From Holophaga foetida DSM 6591 (GTDB taxonomy: Bacteria; Acidobacteriota; Holophagae; Holophagales; Holophagaceae), in assembly GCF_000242615.2 (NCBI RefSeq), contig NZ_KI912268.1:2851766-2915765 (forward strand): 64,000 nt of DNA, given 5' to 3'. Shown here in pieces: positions 25,021-33,573 of this stretch (position 1 is its first letter; each line of letters begins with the position of its first letter). A model generated the notes under the pieces. That model was not told where the DNA came from. It ran no database searches and saw only the letters and a list, made by a program, of their open reading frames with translations. The position numbers and the translations under genes were made by a program.

Positions 25021-26453
25021 AGTGCCGATGGGGTTTTCGCCTCGTCCTTTCCTTTCAGCCCGTAGCGGTCCATTCTTCCCCAGTTCCGCTTGCCGCGGAC
25101 GAAGTCCAAGCTGCCCTGGAGACGCCAGAAGAGGGTCAGCTGGCGGTAGCCAAAGTTCTCGAGGATGGCGGTCAGGAGCAGGCGACCCCATGCCCCAAGT
25201 CCCTGGTAGCGGTGCAGGGTGATCTCCTGGAGCACCACCGCCACCACGGAGTTGAAGATCCCCAGAAGCAGTGACATCCACAGGAAGAGGAGGGCGAAGG
25301 GGGTGCTTATGGTGTGGCTCCAGACGGCCCAGAGGGCGATTCCGTAGCCCAGGACTTCCACCCAGGGAGCCAGGGCTTCAAAGAGCAGGAAGTAGGGCAT
25401 GGAGAAGAGGCCGATCCTGCCGTATCTGGGGGAGAACCACATGCGGCGATGCATCCAGAGAGTCTCCATCAGGCCCCGCTGCCAGCGGCTGCGTTGGCGC
25501 CGGAGGGGCTTGAAGTCTTCCGGCGCCTCGGTCCAGCAGATGGGATCGGGCACCAGGCTGATGTGGTAGGGCTTCTTCTCGTCCAGCATCAGGTGGTGGA
25601 GGCGCACCACCATCTCGAAATCCTCGCCGACGATGTCGGTGCAGAAGCCACCGGAGCGGACCAGGATGTCCTTCCGGAAGAGCCCGAAGGCTCCGGAGAC
25701 GATGAAGAGGGCCCCCAGGCTGGAGAGCCCCATGCGCCCGAAGAGGAAGGCCCGGAGGTACTCCACCACCTGGAAGCGGGCCAGCCAGGAGTCCGGCATG
25801 AAGATGCCCCGGATGCCCATGGAGGTGACCCGGCATCCATTGAGGGGCCGGATCACCCCCCCGCATGCCGCGGTGTTGGGCTCATCCAGGAAGGGGCGGA
25901 CCACCCTCAGGAGGGCGTCGGGCTCCAGGAGGCTATCGGCATCCATGCAGCAGACCAGGTGGTAGCGGGCCATGTTGATGCCGCAGTTCAGGGCGTCGGC
26001 CTTGCCTCCGTTCTCCTTGTCCACCACCACCAGGTTGCGCACGTAGGGGCTTTCGTAGACCGTCCGGACCTCCTGGGTGGGGATGAGCTGGCGGATGACC
26101 CGCTTGGTGGGTTTCATGCGGAAGGCAGCCACCAGCTGGGCCACGGTGTCGTCTGTGGAGCCATCGTTGACCACCACCACCTGGAATTCCGGATAGCGCA
26201 GGCTGATCAGGCTGGAGACGCTGGCCACCACGCCTGCGCTCTCGTTGTAGGCGGGGCAGACCAGGGTGATGGGCAGGGCGTGGGTGGTCTCGAAGAGGTT
26301 GTCCAGGGGATCGGCATCGGTGCGCCCCTGGTAGTTCCGGATGGCGAAGAAGGCCTTCAGGATCAGGAGAAACTGGATGCCATGGAGGAGCAGGAAGTAG
26401 AGCAGGATGCCCCACTGGATGGCGATGAGGAGGGTTTCCGTCGTCGGGCTCAC
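25017..26453 (-). CDS. Membrane glycosyltransferase, GT2 family (polysaccharide synthase-like)
   Basis: I prefer the GTG at 26451-26453 (MSPTTETLLIAIQWG), which overlaps the previous stop by 4 nt; a TTG at 26465 is also possible. One or two TM helices at the N terminus precede the GT2 domain with VVNDGSTDD (UDP-sugar binding), CCMDADS (metal), GEDFE (catalytic base region) and RQRSRWQRG (QxxRW-type acceptor motif). Four or so TM helices follow. This layout matches processive synthases such as PgaC, hyaluronan synthase or cellulose synthase-like enzymes. No PilZ domain is present. It would polymerise and export a polysaccharide across the inner membrane. The sugar is unknown. Confidence 0.88.
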   Translation of the reverse strand: MSPTTETLLIAIQWGILLYFLLLHGIQFLLILKAFFAIRNYQGRTDADPLDNLFETTHALPITLVCPAYNESAGVVASVSSLISLRYPEFQVVVVNDGSTDDTVAQLVAAFRMKPTKRVIRQLIPTQEVRTVYESPYVRNLVVVDKENGGKADALNCGINMARYHLVCCMDADSLLEPDALLRVVRPFLDEPNTAACGGVIRPLNGCRVTSMGIRGIFMPDSWLARFQVVEYLRAFLFGRMGLSSLGALFIVSGAFGLFRKDILVRSGGFCTDIVGEDFEMVVRLHHLMLDEKKPYHISLVPDPICWTEAPEDFKPLRRQRSRWQRGLMETLWMHRRMWFSPRYGRIGLFSMPYFLLFEALAPWVEVLGYGIALWAVWSHTISTPFALLFLWMSLLLGIFNSVVAVVLQEITLHRYQGLGAWGRLLLTAILENFGYRQLTLFWRLQGSLDFVRGKRNWGRMDRYGLKGKDEAKTPSAL

Positions 26454-27532
26454 GGGCGTCCCCAATCCAGGCGTTCCACGGCCATGTCCCGGGCGAAGCG
26501 GTCGGCGCTGTCATCGGCGGCAACCCACACCAGGGCCTCCCAGCCCAGGTTGCCGAGGGCCATCAGGGCGGTACTGGCCTCGCGCCTCACCTCGTAGACG
26601 GGGTCCGCCAGCTGCTCCAGCAAGGCGTCCACTGCAGGCAGCTGTCCCAGGAGTCCCGCGGCCCGGGCGGCATGAAGCCGCAGGGCTGGAGCCTGGGCCC
26701 GGAAGAATGGGCGAATCTCCTCCCAGACCGAGAGGTCCCCCAGGGCCCCCATGGCCCGGAGGACGGCGGCCTGGAGCTCCACTTCGGGCACCCTGAGCAG
26801 GCGGCGCAGGATAGGCAGGGCCTCTTCATCCCTCATCCCGGCGGCAAGGAGGGCGTAGAGGCGCCAGGGGGTGGGGTTCTCCCCGATGGGGCCGAGGGTC
26901 GTCTCCAGCCATCGCAGGAGCTCCGGGCCGAAGTCCTCCAGGAGTTCCAGGAGACGATCCTGTTGATAGTCCTCCTGGCGCAGCACCCAGGCAAAGACCT
27001 GGGGGGCATACTCGATCCTGTGGAGGGCCCCGAGGGCCCGGGCCGCAGCGAAGGCCACGAAGGGCTTGGGATCCCAGAGCAGCCTCTCCACGAGCGGGAG
27101 GTGTTCCAGGCATCCGTAGGTTGCGGTCTCCATGGCGGCACGCGCCCGGGTGACTGGGTTCCGGTGAGCGAGGCGATGGGGCAGGTCCTCATCCAGCTCC
27201 AGCGTCCGGTACAGGGCCTGCATTCGCTTGCCGTCCTCGCCCCCCAGGGTGTTGCGGTAGCGCAGCAGGAAGGCCTGGAAGAATTCCCGATCCCGGGGCT
27301 CGACCCGGCCAAAGGCCTCTTCCTGGTCCTGGCGAAGGTAGAGGTAGTTGGGGAGGGCTTCCTCCCAGATCTGGAAGAGCGAGATCCGCCGCTGATTGAT
27401 CCGATCGGCCCAGGCCTGGACCCCCGCACTCAGAAGGACCAGTAGCAGTAGCAGGGCGGCCAGGGCGAGGGTGCCCCATACCAGGCAGCCCAGCAGGGCT
27501 GACTGCTCAAGGGGAAGCAGGGGCAGGTTCAT
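26450..27532 (-). CDS. Membrane-anchored HEAT-repeat protein, 360 aa
   Basis: The start is the ATG at 27530-27532 (MNLPLLPLEQSALLG), overlapping the receiver gene stop as ATGA. One TM helix lies at about 10-32. The remaining residues form helical HEAT-like repeats, visible as recurring units such as PFVAFAAARALGAL, PEVELQAAVLRAMGALGD and PVYEVRREASTALMALGN. HEAT repeats serve as protein-binding scaffolds. Placed between a receiver and a GT2 synthase it may couple the phosphorelay to the synthase or hold the export complex together. No enzyme motif is present. The longer frame to 27949 is spurious. Confidence 0.82.
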   Translation of the reverse strand: MNLPLLPLEQSALLGCLVWGTLALAALLLLLVLLSAGVQAWADRINQRRISLFQIWEEALPNYLYLRQDQEEAFGRVEPRDREFFQAFLLRYRNTLGGEDGKRMQALYRTLELDEDLPHRLAHRNPVTRARAAMETATYGCLEHLPLVERLLWDPKPFVAFAAARALGALHRIEYAPQVFAWVLRQEDYQQDRLLELLEDFGPELLRWLETTLGPIGENPTPWRLYALLAAGMRDEEALPILRRLLRVPEVELQAAVLRAMGALGDLSVWEEIRPFFRAQAPALRLHAARAAGLLGQLPAVDALLEQLADPVYEVRREASTALMALGNLGWEALVWVAADDSADRFARDMAVERLDWGRP

Positions 27533-27945
27533 GCGCCCTGGGCACTGCGTCGCAGGAGGCGGTAGAGGCGTTCCACCAGAAGCGGGAGTGACACCGGTTT
27601 GGTCATGTACTCGTCCGCTCCGGCTTCGAAACAGCGCACCTGCTCGGATTCTCGCTGGTTGGAGGAGACCACGATGATGGGGATGGACGCCAGGGGCGGG
27701 GCAAGCTGGCGTATCTCGTGCACCAGGCGGTAGCCGTCCATGCCGGGCATCATGAGATCCGTCACCACGAGGGAAATGGGCTCCTGCCCCAGAATTTCCA
27801 GGGCCTCCAGGCCATTCCTGGCGGTCAGGACCTCGATGCCCTCCATCTTCAGCCGGGCGCTGAAGAGGTGGGCCGTGGGCGCGGAATCCTCCACCACCAG
27901 GATCTTGGTGCCCTCTGGCCAGTTCTTGCCTGTTCCGATCGCCAT
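27529..27945 (-). CDS. Stand-alone response regulator receiver, 138 aa
   Basis: The protein is a single CheY-like receiver domain with acidic pair ED near 20, phosphoacceptor Asp in VVTDLMMPGMDG near residue 63, the conserved Ser in IIVVSSNQRES and Lys in EYMTKPVS. No DNA-binding or enzymatic output follows. It therefore acts through protein contact, probably with the HEAT protein or glycosyltransferase encoded downstream. GGGAGA lies just before the ATG. The histidine kinase at the end of the same operon is the natural phosphodonor. Confidence 0.9.
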   Translation of the reverse strand: MAIGTGKNWPEGTKILVVEDSAPTAHLFSARLKMEGIEVLTARNGLEALEILGQEPISLVVTDLMMPGMDGYRLVHEIRQLAPPLASIPIIVVSSNQRESEQVRCFEAGADEYMTKPVSLPLLVERLYRLLRRSAQGA

Positions 27946-27995
27946 CCATCTCCCGTTGGGAACCTTCGTGGTTCCATCTGCATTTTACATCTTTG

Positions 27996-29219
27996 CTAGA
28001 ACCGGTACTCCAGGCCCAGGGTGGCCGTGAAGTGCCCGCGCGTCGTGCCTGCGGCGATCTCCTGATCCTCGAACCCCACGGAGGCCGAAGTCACCCAGGA
28101 CCTTCCCATCCTGGTCTGCCCGCCCAGGGAGGCCTTCCGGGACTTCAGGCGCAGGATTTCCGCCGAGGGGGAGCTCTGGTCCGGGGATACGCCGGTGCCC
28201 AGGGTGAGGGTGAGGTAGGTGTCGGGATCACTGAAATAGCGCCGGGCCGCGAGGCTTCCGGAGAGGGAGGAGCCGATGGCGCTGGGGGTGAGGTAGGTCC
28301 GGAGCGTGAAGAGGTAGTCTCGGTAATACTTCCCGATGGAGCCGGTGTAGATGGTGACGTTGGACGCATCGAAGCTCAGGCGCCGGAACCCCAGGGAGCC
28401 TTCGATGCCCGCCGGGAAGTTGTGATAGATCTCGGCGCCGCAGCGGTACTTCGGGAAGATGGGGGCGCTGGAGCCCCCCGCATTGAGGTAGAAATAAGTG
28501 CCGGGCTTCCATTTGGGATACGCGTCCACCTCGTACTGGGTGCCGGTCTCCCCGTAGCGCCAGCCTTGGCTCACTCTGGCGGTGACGGAGCCGAAGTCGA
28601 AGCGGTGCCCCAGACTCAGGGCCGTGAGGTGCCAGGGGGCATCGAAGGTCTTGTCAAAGTGTTCGTAGGTATAGTCGAGGGCGATCTTGGAACGCTGGTT
28701 GAGTTCGATGAGATCGTCCCTCAGGAGCCGGGCCTGGTGGAAGTCAGGGTCCGCCTGGAGGGCCTGGGCGCTGGACTTCAGGGCGGACTCGTACTGCCCC
28801 AGGTTCCTCTGGAACCTGGCTCGCCGGTACAGCAGCTTGGGCTGGCCGGGCAGGATCCGCAGGCCCTCTTCGCAGATCTCCAGTCCCTTCTGGGGGTGGT
28901 CGGACCATGACTCCACATCCAGGAGGGCCTCCCGGGCATCCAGGTTCTCGGGGTTCCGCTCCAGCACGTAGCGCAGCTCTGTGCGGGCCTCGTCGTAGTG
29001 GCCGTCCCATGCATAGGTCCGGGCCATGAAGATCCGGATGTCGTGGTAGTCCGGGCTGCGCTGGAGGGCCCTGCGGCAGAGCGCCCTGGCCTCGTCCCGG
29101 TGGCGTTCCGAACTGAGCTTGCGGGCCTTGAGAAAGAGTTCATCCGAGCTTTCCTGGGCGGGCAGGGCGCTGCCCACCACAAGCAGGGCGGGAAGGAGGG
29201 CGAGGGCGAACCGGGGCAT
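27996..29219 (-). CDS. YaiO-family outer-membrane protein with TPR region, 407 aa
   Basis: A Sec signal peptide (MPRFALALLPALLVVGSALPAQ) leads into about 160 residues of TPR-like helical repeats (DEARALCRRALQRSPDY, DEARTELRYVLERNPENL, ALQADPDF). A C-terminal beta barrel follows, with aromatic-rich alternating strands and a final GLEYRF with terminal Phe. This TPR-then-barrel layout matches YaiO-type proteins and resembles the export partners of polysaccharide systems (PgaA, BcsC). It would carry the polymer across the outer membrane. It lies 51 nt upstream of the receiver gene and 7 nt downstream of the sulfatase gene in the same direction. Confidence 0.85.
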   Translation of the reverse strand: MPRFALALLPALLVVGSALPAQESSDELFLKARKLSSERHRDEARALCRRALQRSPDYHDIRIFMARTYAWDGHYDEARTELRYVLERNPENLDAREALLDVESWSDHPQKGLEICEEGLRILPGQPKLLYRRARFQRNLGQYESALKSSAQALQADPDFHQARLLRDDLIELNQRSKIALDYTYEHFDKTFDAPWHLTALSLGHRFDFGSVTARVSQGWRYGETGTQYEVDAYPKWKPGTYFYLNAGGSSAPIFPKYRCGAEIYHNFPAGIEGSLGFRRLSFDASNVTIYTGSIGKYYRDYLFTLRTYLTPSAIGSSLSGSLAARRYFSDPDTYLTLTLGTGVSPDQSSPSAEILRLKSRKASLGGQTRMGRSWVTSASVGFEDQEIAAGTTRGHFTATLGLEYRF

Positions 29220-29226
29220 GGGAGTC

Positions 29227-31614
29227 CTAGCGGGGAGGGGTGAATCGATAGTAGGTGTTGACGACCTGGATCTGTTCGAGGATCAGCTTGTCATACTTGG
29301 CCTTGTCCGCAGCGCCCAGAGCCTTTCTTGCCGGGTGATCCCCCAGGGTGTAGAGGTGGTCGGCAAAGTTCACTCCGTCCGAGATGTAGAGGCTCTTCCG
29401 CCCCTGGTCCAGGATGCCGAAGACCGCGCCGTAGCTGGATGCCAGCAGGAAGTGCTCCTGGCGATAGGCCTGGGCCTCTGCGGCCGATTCCAGGAAGAGG
29501 GGGCGACCCATGATGGGGCTGGGCTTCACGGGGCGGTGTCCCAGCAGGTAGTAGAGGCTGGGGGTGACATCCGAATTGAAGGCGAACTGCTCCGGATCGT
29601 GCCAGAGGCCATGCAACCGCTTTGGCAGGTGGATCAGGAGCGGAATCCGGACGATCTCCGGATAGAGGGTGTAGGCGTGGCCGAAGCGTCCGTCCTCGCC
29701 CAGGGAATCGCCGTGGTCCGAGGTGAGGACCACTACGCTGTCCTCGTAGATGCCCTGGTCCTTGAGGAACTGGATGAAGCGGCCGAAGGCTTCGTCCAGG
29801 CGCTTCACCCGGCTGGCATAGGGAACATAGAAACCCGGGAAGGCCTCTCCCGCTGGCGTCCCCTCCCGGTTGATCACGGAGACATGGAGATCCTGGGGCT
29901 GCAGATAGGCGAAGACCGGCGCCTGCCTGGCTTCCCTGAGATGCCCCTGGAGTTCCGTGAGACTGCGCTCCAGTCGGAGATTCAAGGTGCCCGTTTTCAC
30001 ATCCATGTGACGGATGGAAGGGCCTGGTTTGACCACGATGTCCAGGATGGCATCGTCGGAGACATAGGCCTGGTAGCCGTCGATTCCGATCAGCTTCTGG
30101 AGGGCGTTCATGGGGTGGAAGGGGGTCACATACTGCTTGTGGAGCAGCATGCCGCCGGTCCAGATGGAGGGTTCCGCGAGCCCCGTGGCGCCGTAGCGGG
30201 TGAAGGCATTCCGCATCACCACGCTCTCGCGGGCGAAGGCGTCGATCCCCGGCGTGAAGCCCACCTTCCGGTTGTAGATCCCCAGGTAGTCCGGCCTCAG
30301 GCTGTCGATGACGACGATGAAGATGTGGGGGCGCCAGGCGGTGGTGGGGGCGAGCTTGTCCACGTGGTTCACGTCGACGGGGTCTGTGCGCACGGCCTGG
30401 GAGATGTTGCTGTTGACCTGCAGGATTTTGTAGATGGAACCCTGGCTGGTGTATCCCTGCGTGAGCAGTTCCCGCAGCAGCTTGGTGGAGACATTGGATC
30501 CGGAGTGAAGCTCCAGGGCGGACTCGAGGCCTGGGCCCCAGGGTGTCCAGGCCGGGAGGCGGAGGATCACCAGGAGCAGCAGGGTGGAACCGAAGAGGAG
30601 GCGCCCCCGGTTCCGGGGGCCGCGCGGGACGAGGTGGTGGCAGCCCGCGAAGGCCAGAGTCCAGGCCAGGATCACCAGCAGCTTCTGGAAGAGGAAGTTC
30701 CAGTCGAAGACCTGGGCCTTCCTGGAGAGTCCAAGAATGACGATGGAAACCAGTAATCCCCAGAGGATCCGGGACCAGCGCCCCTTCCCCATGAAACCCT
30801 GGAGAGGGCGCAGCAGGATGGCCAGCGGATCTCCGGTGACGCCTGGGCGAAGGCTCAGGGCCATCCAGAATATCCCCGCCACCCCCGCCAGCAGGAGGGC
30901 GTGGATCCCGGCCTGGAGGCCCTGGAAAGCCATGGATGCGTAGATCAGCTCATAGACAAGCCAGGCCAGCCCCAGGATCCCGAGCGTCATCAGGAGGGCC
31001 AGTTCCCTGGGGCCGGGGCGACGGGAGGCCCGCCCGATGGATCGGAAGAGCGTGAACACGACACCCGCCAGGAGGAAGACCAGCAGGTGCGCCCCCAGGT
31101 TCCAGGCCGTTCCAGGCAGGGGGCCCCAGTGGCGGGAAAGGAGCAGGAAGAGGGCCCAGGTATAGCCTCCGGCCAGCAGGCTGGCCAGGAACAGCCTCTC
31201 GGTCTCGTCCTCCTCGGGCAGTTCCAGGGCGACGCCGGGCAGGACCAGCCCCAGATCCAGGATGCTCAACCAGAGGGAAGACCCCAGGAAGGCCAGGCTG
31301 ATCCCGAAGCTGAAGACTTGGTTCCCCAGTCCAGGGAGCAGGGGGTGCAGGGCCAGGGCCAGTCCCGCAAGGATGTGGACGGCGAAAAAGATTCGGGCAG
31401 GGCGCGTGTGCTCCCCGGACAGCCATGCCAGGAACAGCACGAGCCAGAAGATCCCCCCGTGCCAGCGCGCGAAGACCAGGAGCCAGGGTACGAGATGGCC
31501 TCGGATGATTTCCTGGTAGGTGAAGGGAATATAGGCGATCAGGGCGTAGGCGGCCGAGAGCAGCATGAAGAGGTGGAAGATCAGCCTGGAGAGGGTCCAG
31601 ATAGAGCGGCGCAT
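29227..31614 (-). CDS. Multi-pass membrane sulfatase/LTA synthase-like protein, 795 aa
   Basis: The N-terminal half (about 1-380) has roughly ten hydrophobic helices. The C-terminal half is an alkaline-phosphatase-fold sulfatase domain starting HIFIVVIDSLRPDYLGIYN. The nucleophile region is around YGATGLAEPSIW, and the metal-binding DHGDSLGEDGRFGH follows. No sulfatase Cys-X-Pro-X-Arg signature is seen, so a Thr or Ser nucleophile as in phosphoglycerol and phosphoethanolamine transferases is more likely. It would act on the periplasmic side, perhaps decorating the exported polymer. It overlaps the upstream TPR gene by one base. The exact group transferred is unknown. Confidence 0.85.
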   Translation of the reverse strand: MRRSIWTLSRLIFHLFMLLSAAYALIAYIPFTYQEIIRGHLVPWLLVFARWHGGIFWLVLFLAWLSGEHTRPARIFFAVHILAGLALALHPLLPGLGNQVFSFGISLAFLGSSLWLSILDLGLVLPGVALELPEEDETERLFLASLLAGGYTWALFLLLSRHWGPLPGTAWNLGAHLLVFLLAGVVFTLFRSIGRASRRPGPRELALLMTLGILGLAWLVYELIYASMAFQGLQAGIHALLLAGVAGIFWMALSLRPGVTGDPLAILLRPLQGFMGKGRWSRILWGLLVSIVILGLSRKAQVFDWNFLFQKLLVILAWTLAFAGCHHLVPRGPRNRGRLLFGSTLLLLVILRLPAWTPWGPGLESALELHSGSNVSTKLLRELLTQGYTSQGSIYKILQVNSNISQAVRTDPVDVNHVDKLAPTTAWRPHIFIVVIDSLRPDYLGIYNRKVGFTPGIDAFARESVVMRNAFTRYGATGLAEPSIWTGGMLLHKQYVTPFHPMNALQKLIGIDGYQAYVSDDAILDIVVKPGPSIRHMDVKTGTLNLRLERSLTELQGHLREARQAPVFAYLQPQDLHVSVINREGTPAGEAFPGFYVPYASRVKRLDEAFGRFIQFLKDQGIYEDSVVVLTSDHGDSLGEDGRFGHAYTLYPEIVRIPLLIHLPKRLHGLWHDPEQFAFNSDVTPSLYYLLGHRPVKPSPIMGRPLFLESAAEAQAYRQEHFLLASSYGAVFGILDQGRKSLYISDGVNFADHLYTLGDHPARKALGAADKAKYDKLILEQIQVVNTYYRFTPPR

Positions 31615-32486
31615 CAGGACGTCCCCCTCTTGAGTTTCTGGAGGCGCTTGGCGACATCCACCTTGTTGGGACTCAGTTCCAGGGCCCTGGTGTAGTAGGC
31701 GATGGCGTCCCTGGTGCGGTCCTCATGCTCTGCAATCCCCCCCAGCACGATGTAGAAGTCCGTGTAGTTGGGCTTGCGCCGAAGGCCCTTCTCCAGGACC
31801 TCCCTGGCCTTGGCGCCATCCCCGAGGCTGCGGAGGATCATTCCGTAGACCAGGAGGGCATCAGCGTTTTCGGGAGACTGGGCGAGCACCTCCTGGATCA
31901 GGGTGCGGGCCTTCTCCGTACTGCCGTAGAAGAACTCCAGGCGGGCGAAGCCGATCTTGAAGTCGGGGTAGCCCGGGTTGCTCACCATCCACTTCGCGTA
32001 CCAGGCCTTGGCCTTGCCTCGATCCCCTGCGGCCTCGTAGGCGCGGGCGAGGTGGATGGCCATGTCGGGATTCTTCGGCTCAAGGGCCTGGCAGCGTTCG
32101 TAGGCGTGGACGGCCTCCGGGATCAGCCCCAGGTTCTCGTAGGCTACGCCGATGGCTGGGCAGGCATCCCCGGGGGAGGGGGCTACGACCATGTATTTCT
32201 CCCAGAGGGCGGCCTCCTCCCGGAAATTCCCAAGTCGGTTCTGGATCCTGGCCAGGCGCTCGATGTAGATGTGATTGTCCGGGAACTCCTGGTGGAGGCG
32301 CTGGGTGGGGGGCAGGGCCCCGGTGAAGTTCCCCGCCCGGAAGAGGGCCTGGCTCTCCTCCTGGAGCCCATGGGCCCGCGCCTGCTCCCGGGTCGAAGCC
32401 GTTGGCGCCTCCAGCACGAAAAGCCCCCAGTAGGCGAGGACCAGGGTGATCAGGGCGAGAAGGATGCGGCGGGCATTTGGACTCAT
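31614..32486 (-). CDS. Membrane-anchored TPR protein, 290 aa
   Basis: An N-terminal signal anchor (MSPNARRILLALITLVLAYWG) is followed by a chain of TPR units (AIGVAYENLGLIPEAVHAYERC, DMAIHLARAYEAAGDRGKAKAW, ALLVYGMILRSLGDGAKAREV, GGIAEHEDRTRDAIAYY). It is the first gene of the minus-strand operon that runs to 22502. TPR proteins in secretion loci act as periplasmic scaffolds linking synthase and exporter. The promoter must fit in the 35 bp shared with the divergent gene at 32522. Confidence 0.85.
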   Translation of the reverse strand: MSPNARRILLALITLVLAYWGLFVLEAPTASTREQARAHGLQEESQALFRAGNFTGALPPTQRLHQEFPDNHIYIERLARIQNRLGNFREEAALWEKYMVVAPSPGDACPAIGVAYENLGLIPEAVHAYERCQALEPKNPDMAIHLARAYEAAGDRGKAKAWYAKWMVSNPGYPDFKIGFARLEFFYGSTEKARTLIQEVLAQSPENADALLVYGMILRSLGDGAKAREVLEKGLRRKPNYTDFYIVLGGIAEHEDRTRDAIAYYTRALELSPNKVDVAKRLQKLKRGTS

Positions 32487-32521
32487 GGTTAAGGTTGAAT
32501 TGTAGTCGATGGGGGGTGGAT

Positions 32522-33412
32522 ATGCGGAAAGCCCTGGCGATCGCGGCCCTGGCCCTCCTTTGCCTCCTGGCCTGCCGAGCTCCTTCGCACCTTCCAGAGG
32601 GGCCTATTCCGGATGTCTCAGGGGTCTACGTCTATTCCGATGTGGTTCGGGATCCCCAGGCCATGCGGGGCTTCCTGACCTTCTCGCGCCAGTGGAAGCT
32701 CGATCAGGTCTACCTCCAGAGCGCCCATCTGGTCCGCGAGTGCCCGGAGGCCCTGGGGGCCTTCATCTCCCTTGCCCGGGAGGCCGGTGTGTCCGTTACG
32801 CTGCTGGCCGGGCGCTCCGCCTGGGCCCTGGAGCCGGGCCATGGCGAAGCTCTTCGGGTGGCCCGGGAAGCCCGCGCTTTTGCTGAAGGCCTGGAGCGCC
32901 AGGGCAGGCCTGCCCCCGAGGCCATCCAGTTCGATGTCGAACCCTACCTGCTTCCCCGGTGGAAGGCGGATCCCCAGGCGGTGGCCAACCAGTATCTCGA
33001 CCTCTTCGAGAAGCTCCGGGAGGCGCTGGGGGGTCGGCTCCGCCTCCAGGCCTGCACCCCCTTCTGGTTCGATCGGGTGCAGGTGCGGCGGCGGGGACGC
33101 ACCCGCCCTTTGAACGAATGGATCCTGGATGCCGCCGATGGGGCGGTGCTGATGGACTACCGGGACACGGCCCAGCGGCTGGTCAGCGGCGCCGAGGGGG
33201 AACTGGCCTACGCCAGCCATATCGGCAAACCTGTGGTGATCGCCGTGAACTTCGCTCCCAGCGACGAGAAACACACGAGCTTCCATGGGCAGTCCGAAGC
33301 GCGCATCCGCCGGGAATTGCTGGATGCCTCAGCTCGTCTGCGGTCCTACGGGGCTTTCCGTGGTATCTCGGTTTTTCATTACAGTGTCATGGTGGATGAA
33401 AACCTGGAGTGA
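32522..33412 (+). CDS. Lipoprotein with TIM-barrel hydrolase-like domain, 296 aa
   Basis: I place the start at the ATG at 32522 (MRKALAIAALALLCLLAC); the upstream frame to 32477 precedes the signal peptide. The lipobox LLAC ends near residue 18. The rest looks like a TIM barrel with AIQFDVEPYLLPRW near residue 140 (a DxE pair at the end of a strand, as in several glycoside hydrolases), LQACTPFWFDRV, and GAVLMDYRDTAQRL. No named family was recognised. It is divergent from the operon at 32486 with only 35 bp between, so the two are probably co-regulated. A role in trimming the exported polysaccharide is plausible. Confidence 0.7.
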   Translation: MRKALAIAALALLCLLACRAPSHLPEGPIPDVSGVYVYSDVVRDPQAMRGFLTFSRQWKLDQVYLQSAHLVRECPEALGAFISLAREAGVSVTLLAGRSAWALEPGHGEALRVAREARAFAEGLERQGRPAPEAIQFDVEPYLLPRWKADPQAVANQYLDLFEKLREALGGRLRLQACTPFWFDRVQVRRRGRTRPLNEWILDAADGAVLMDYRDTAQRLVSGAEGELAYASHIGKPVVIAVNFAPSDEKHTSFHGQSEARIRRELLDASARLRSYGAFRGISVFHYSVMVDENLE

Positions 33413-33573
33413 TACATTCATTATTTCCATGGGGCTTGCTTGGCCATGGGTGCTGCCCTAGACTTCGCTGTCCCAGTGGCCTTTGGTCGCCTCTTTTGAT
33501 TAATTATTTATCATATAGTGCTGCCCCAATCATTCTCGAAGTCTCATCTCTTCACTGTTGGACGGAGGTCGAC
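33413..33573. promoter_or_regulatory. AT-rich upstream region of the large lipoprotein gene
   Basis: The 161-bp gap has a CATGG-based inverted repeat (near 33429-33449) that may end the previous transcript. An AT-rich block near 33498-33520 (TTGATTAATT through CATATAG) could hold the promoter, but the -10/-35 spacing is not canonical. GGAGG lies at 33564-33568 before the ATG at 33574. Confidence 0.4.
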
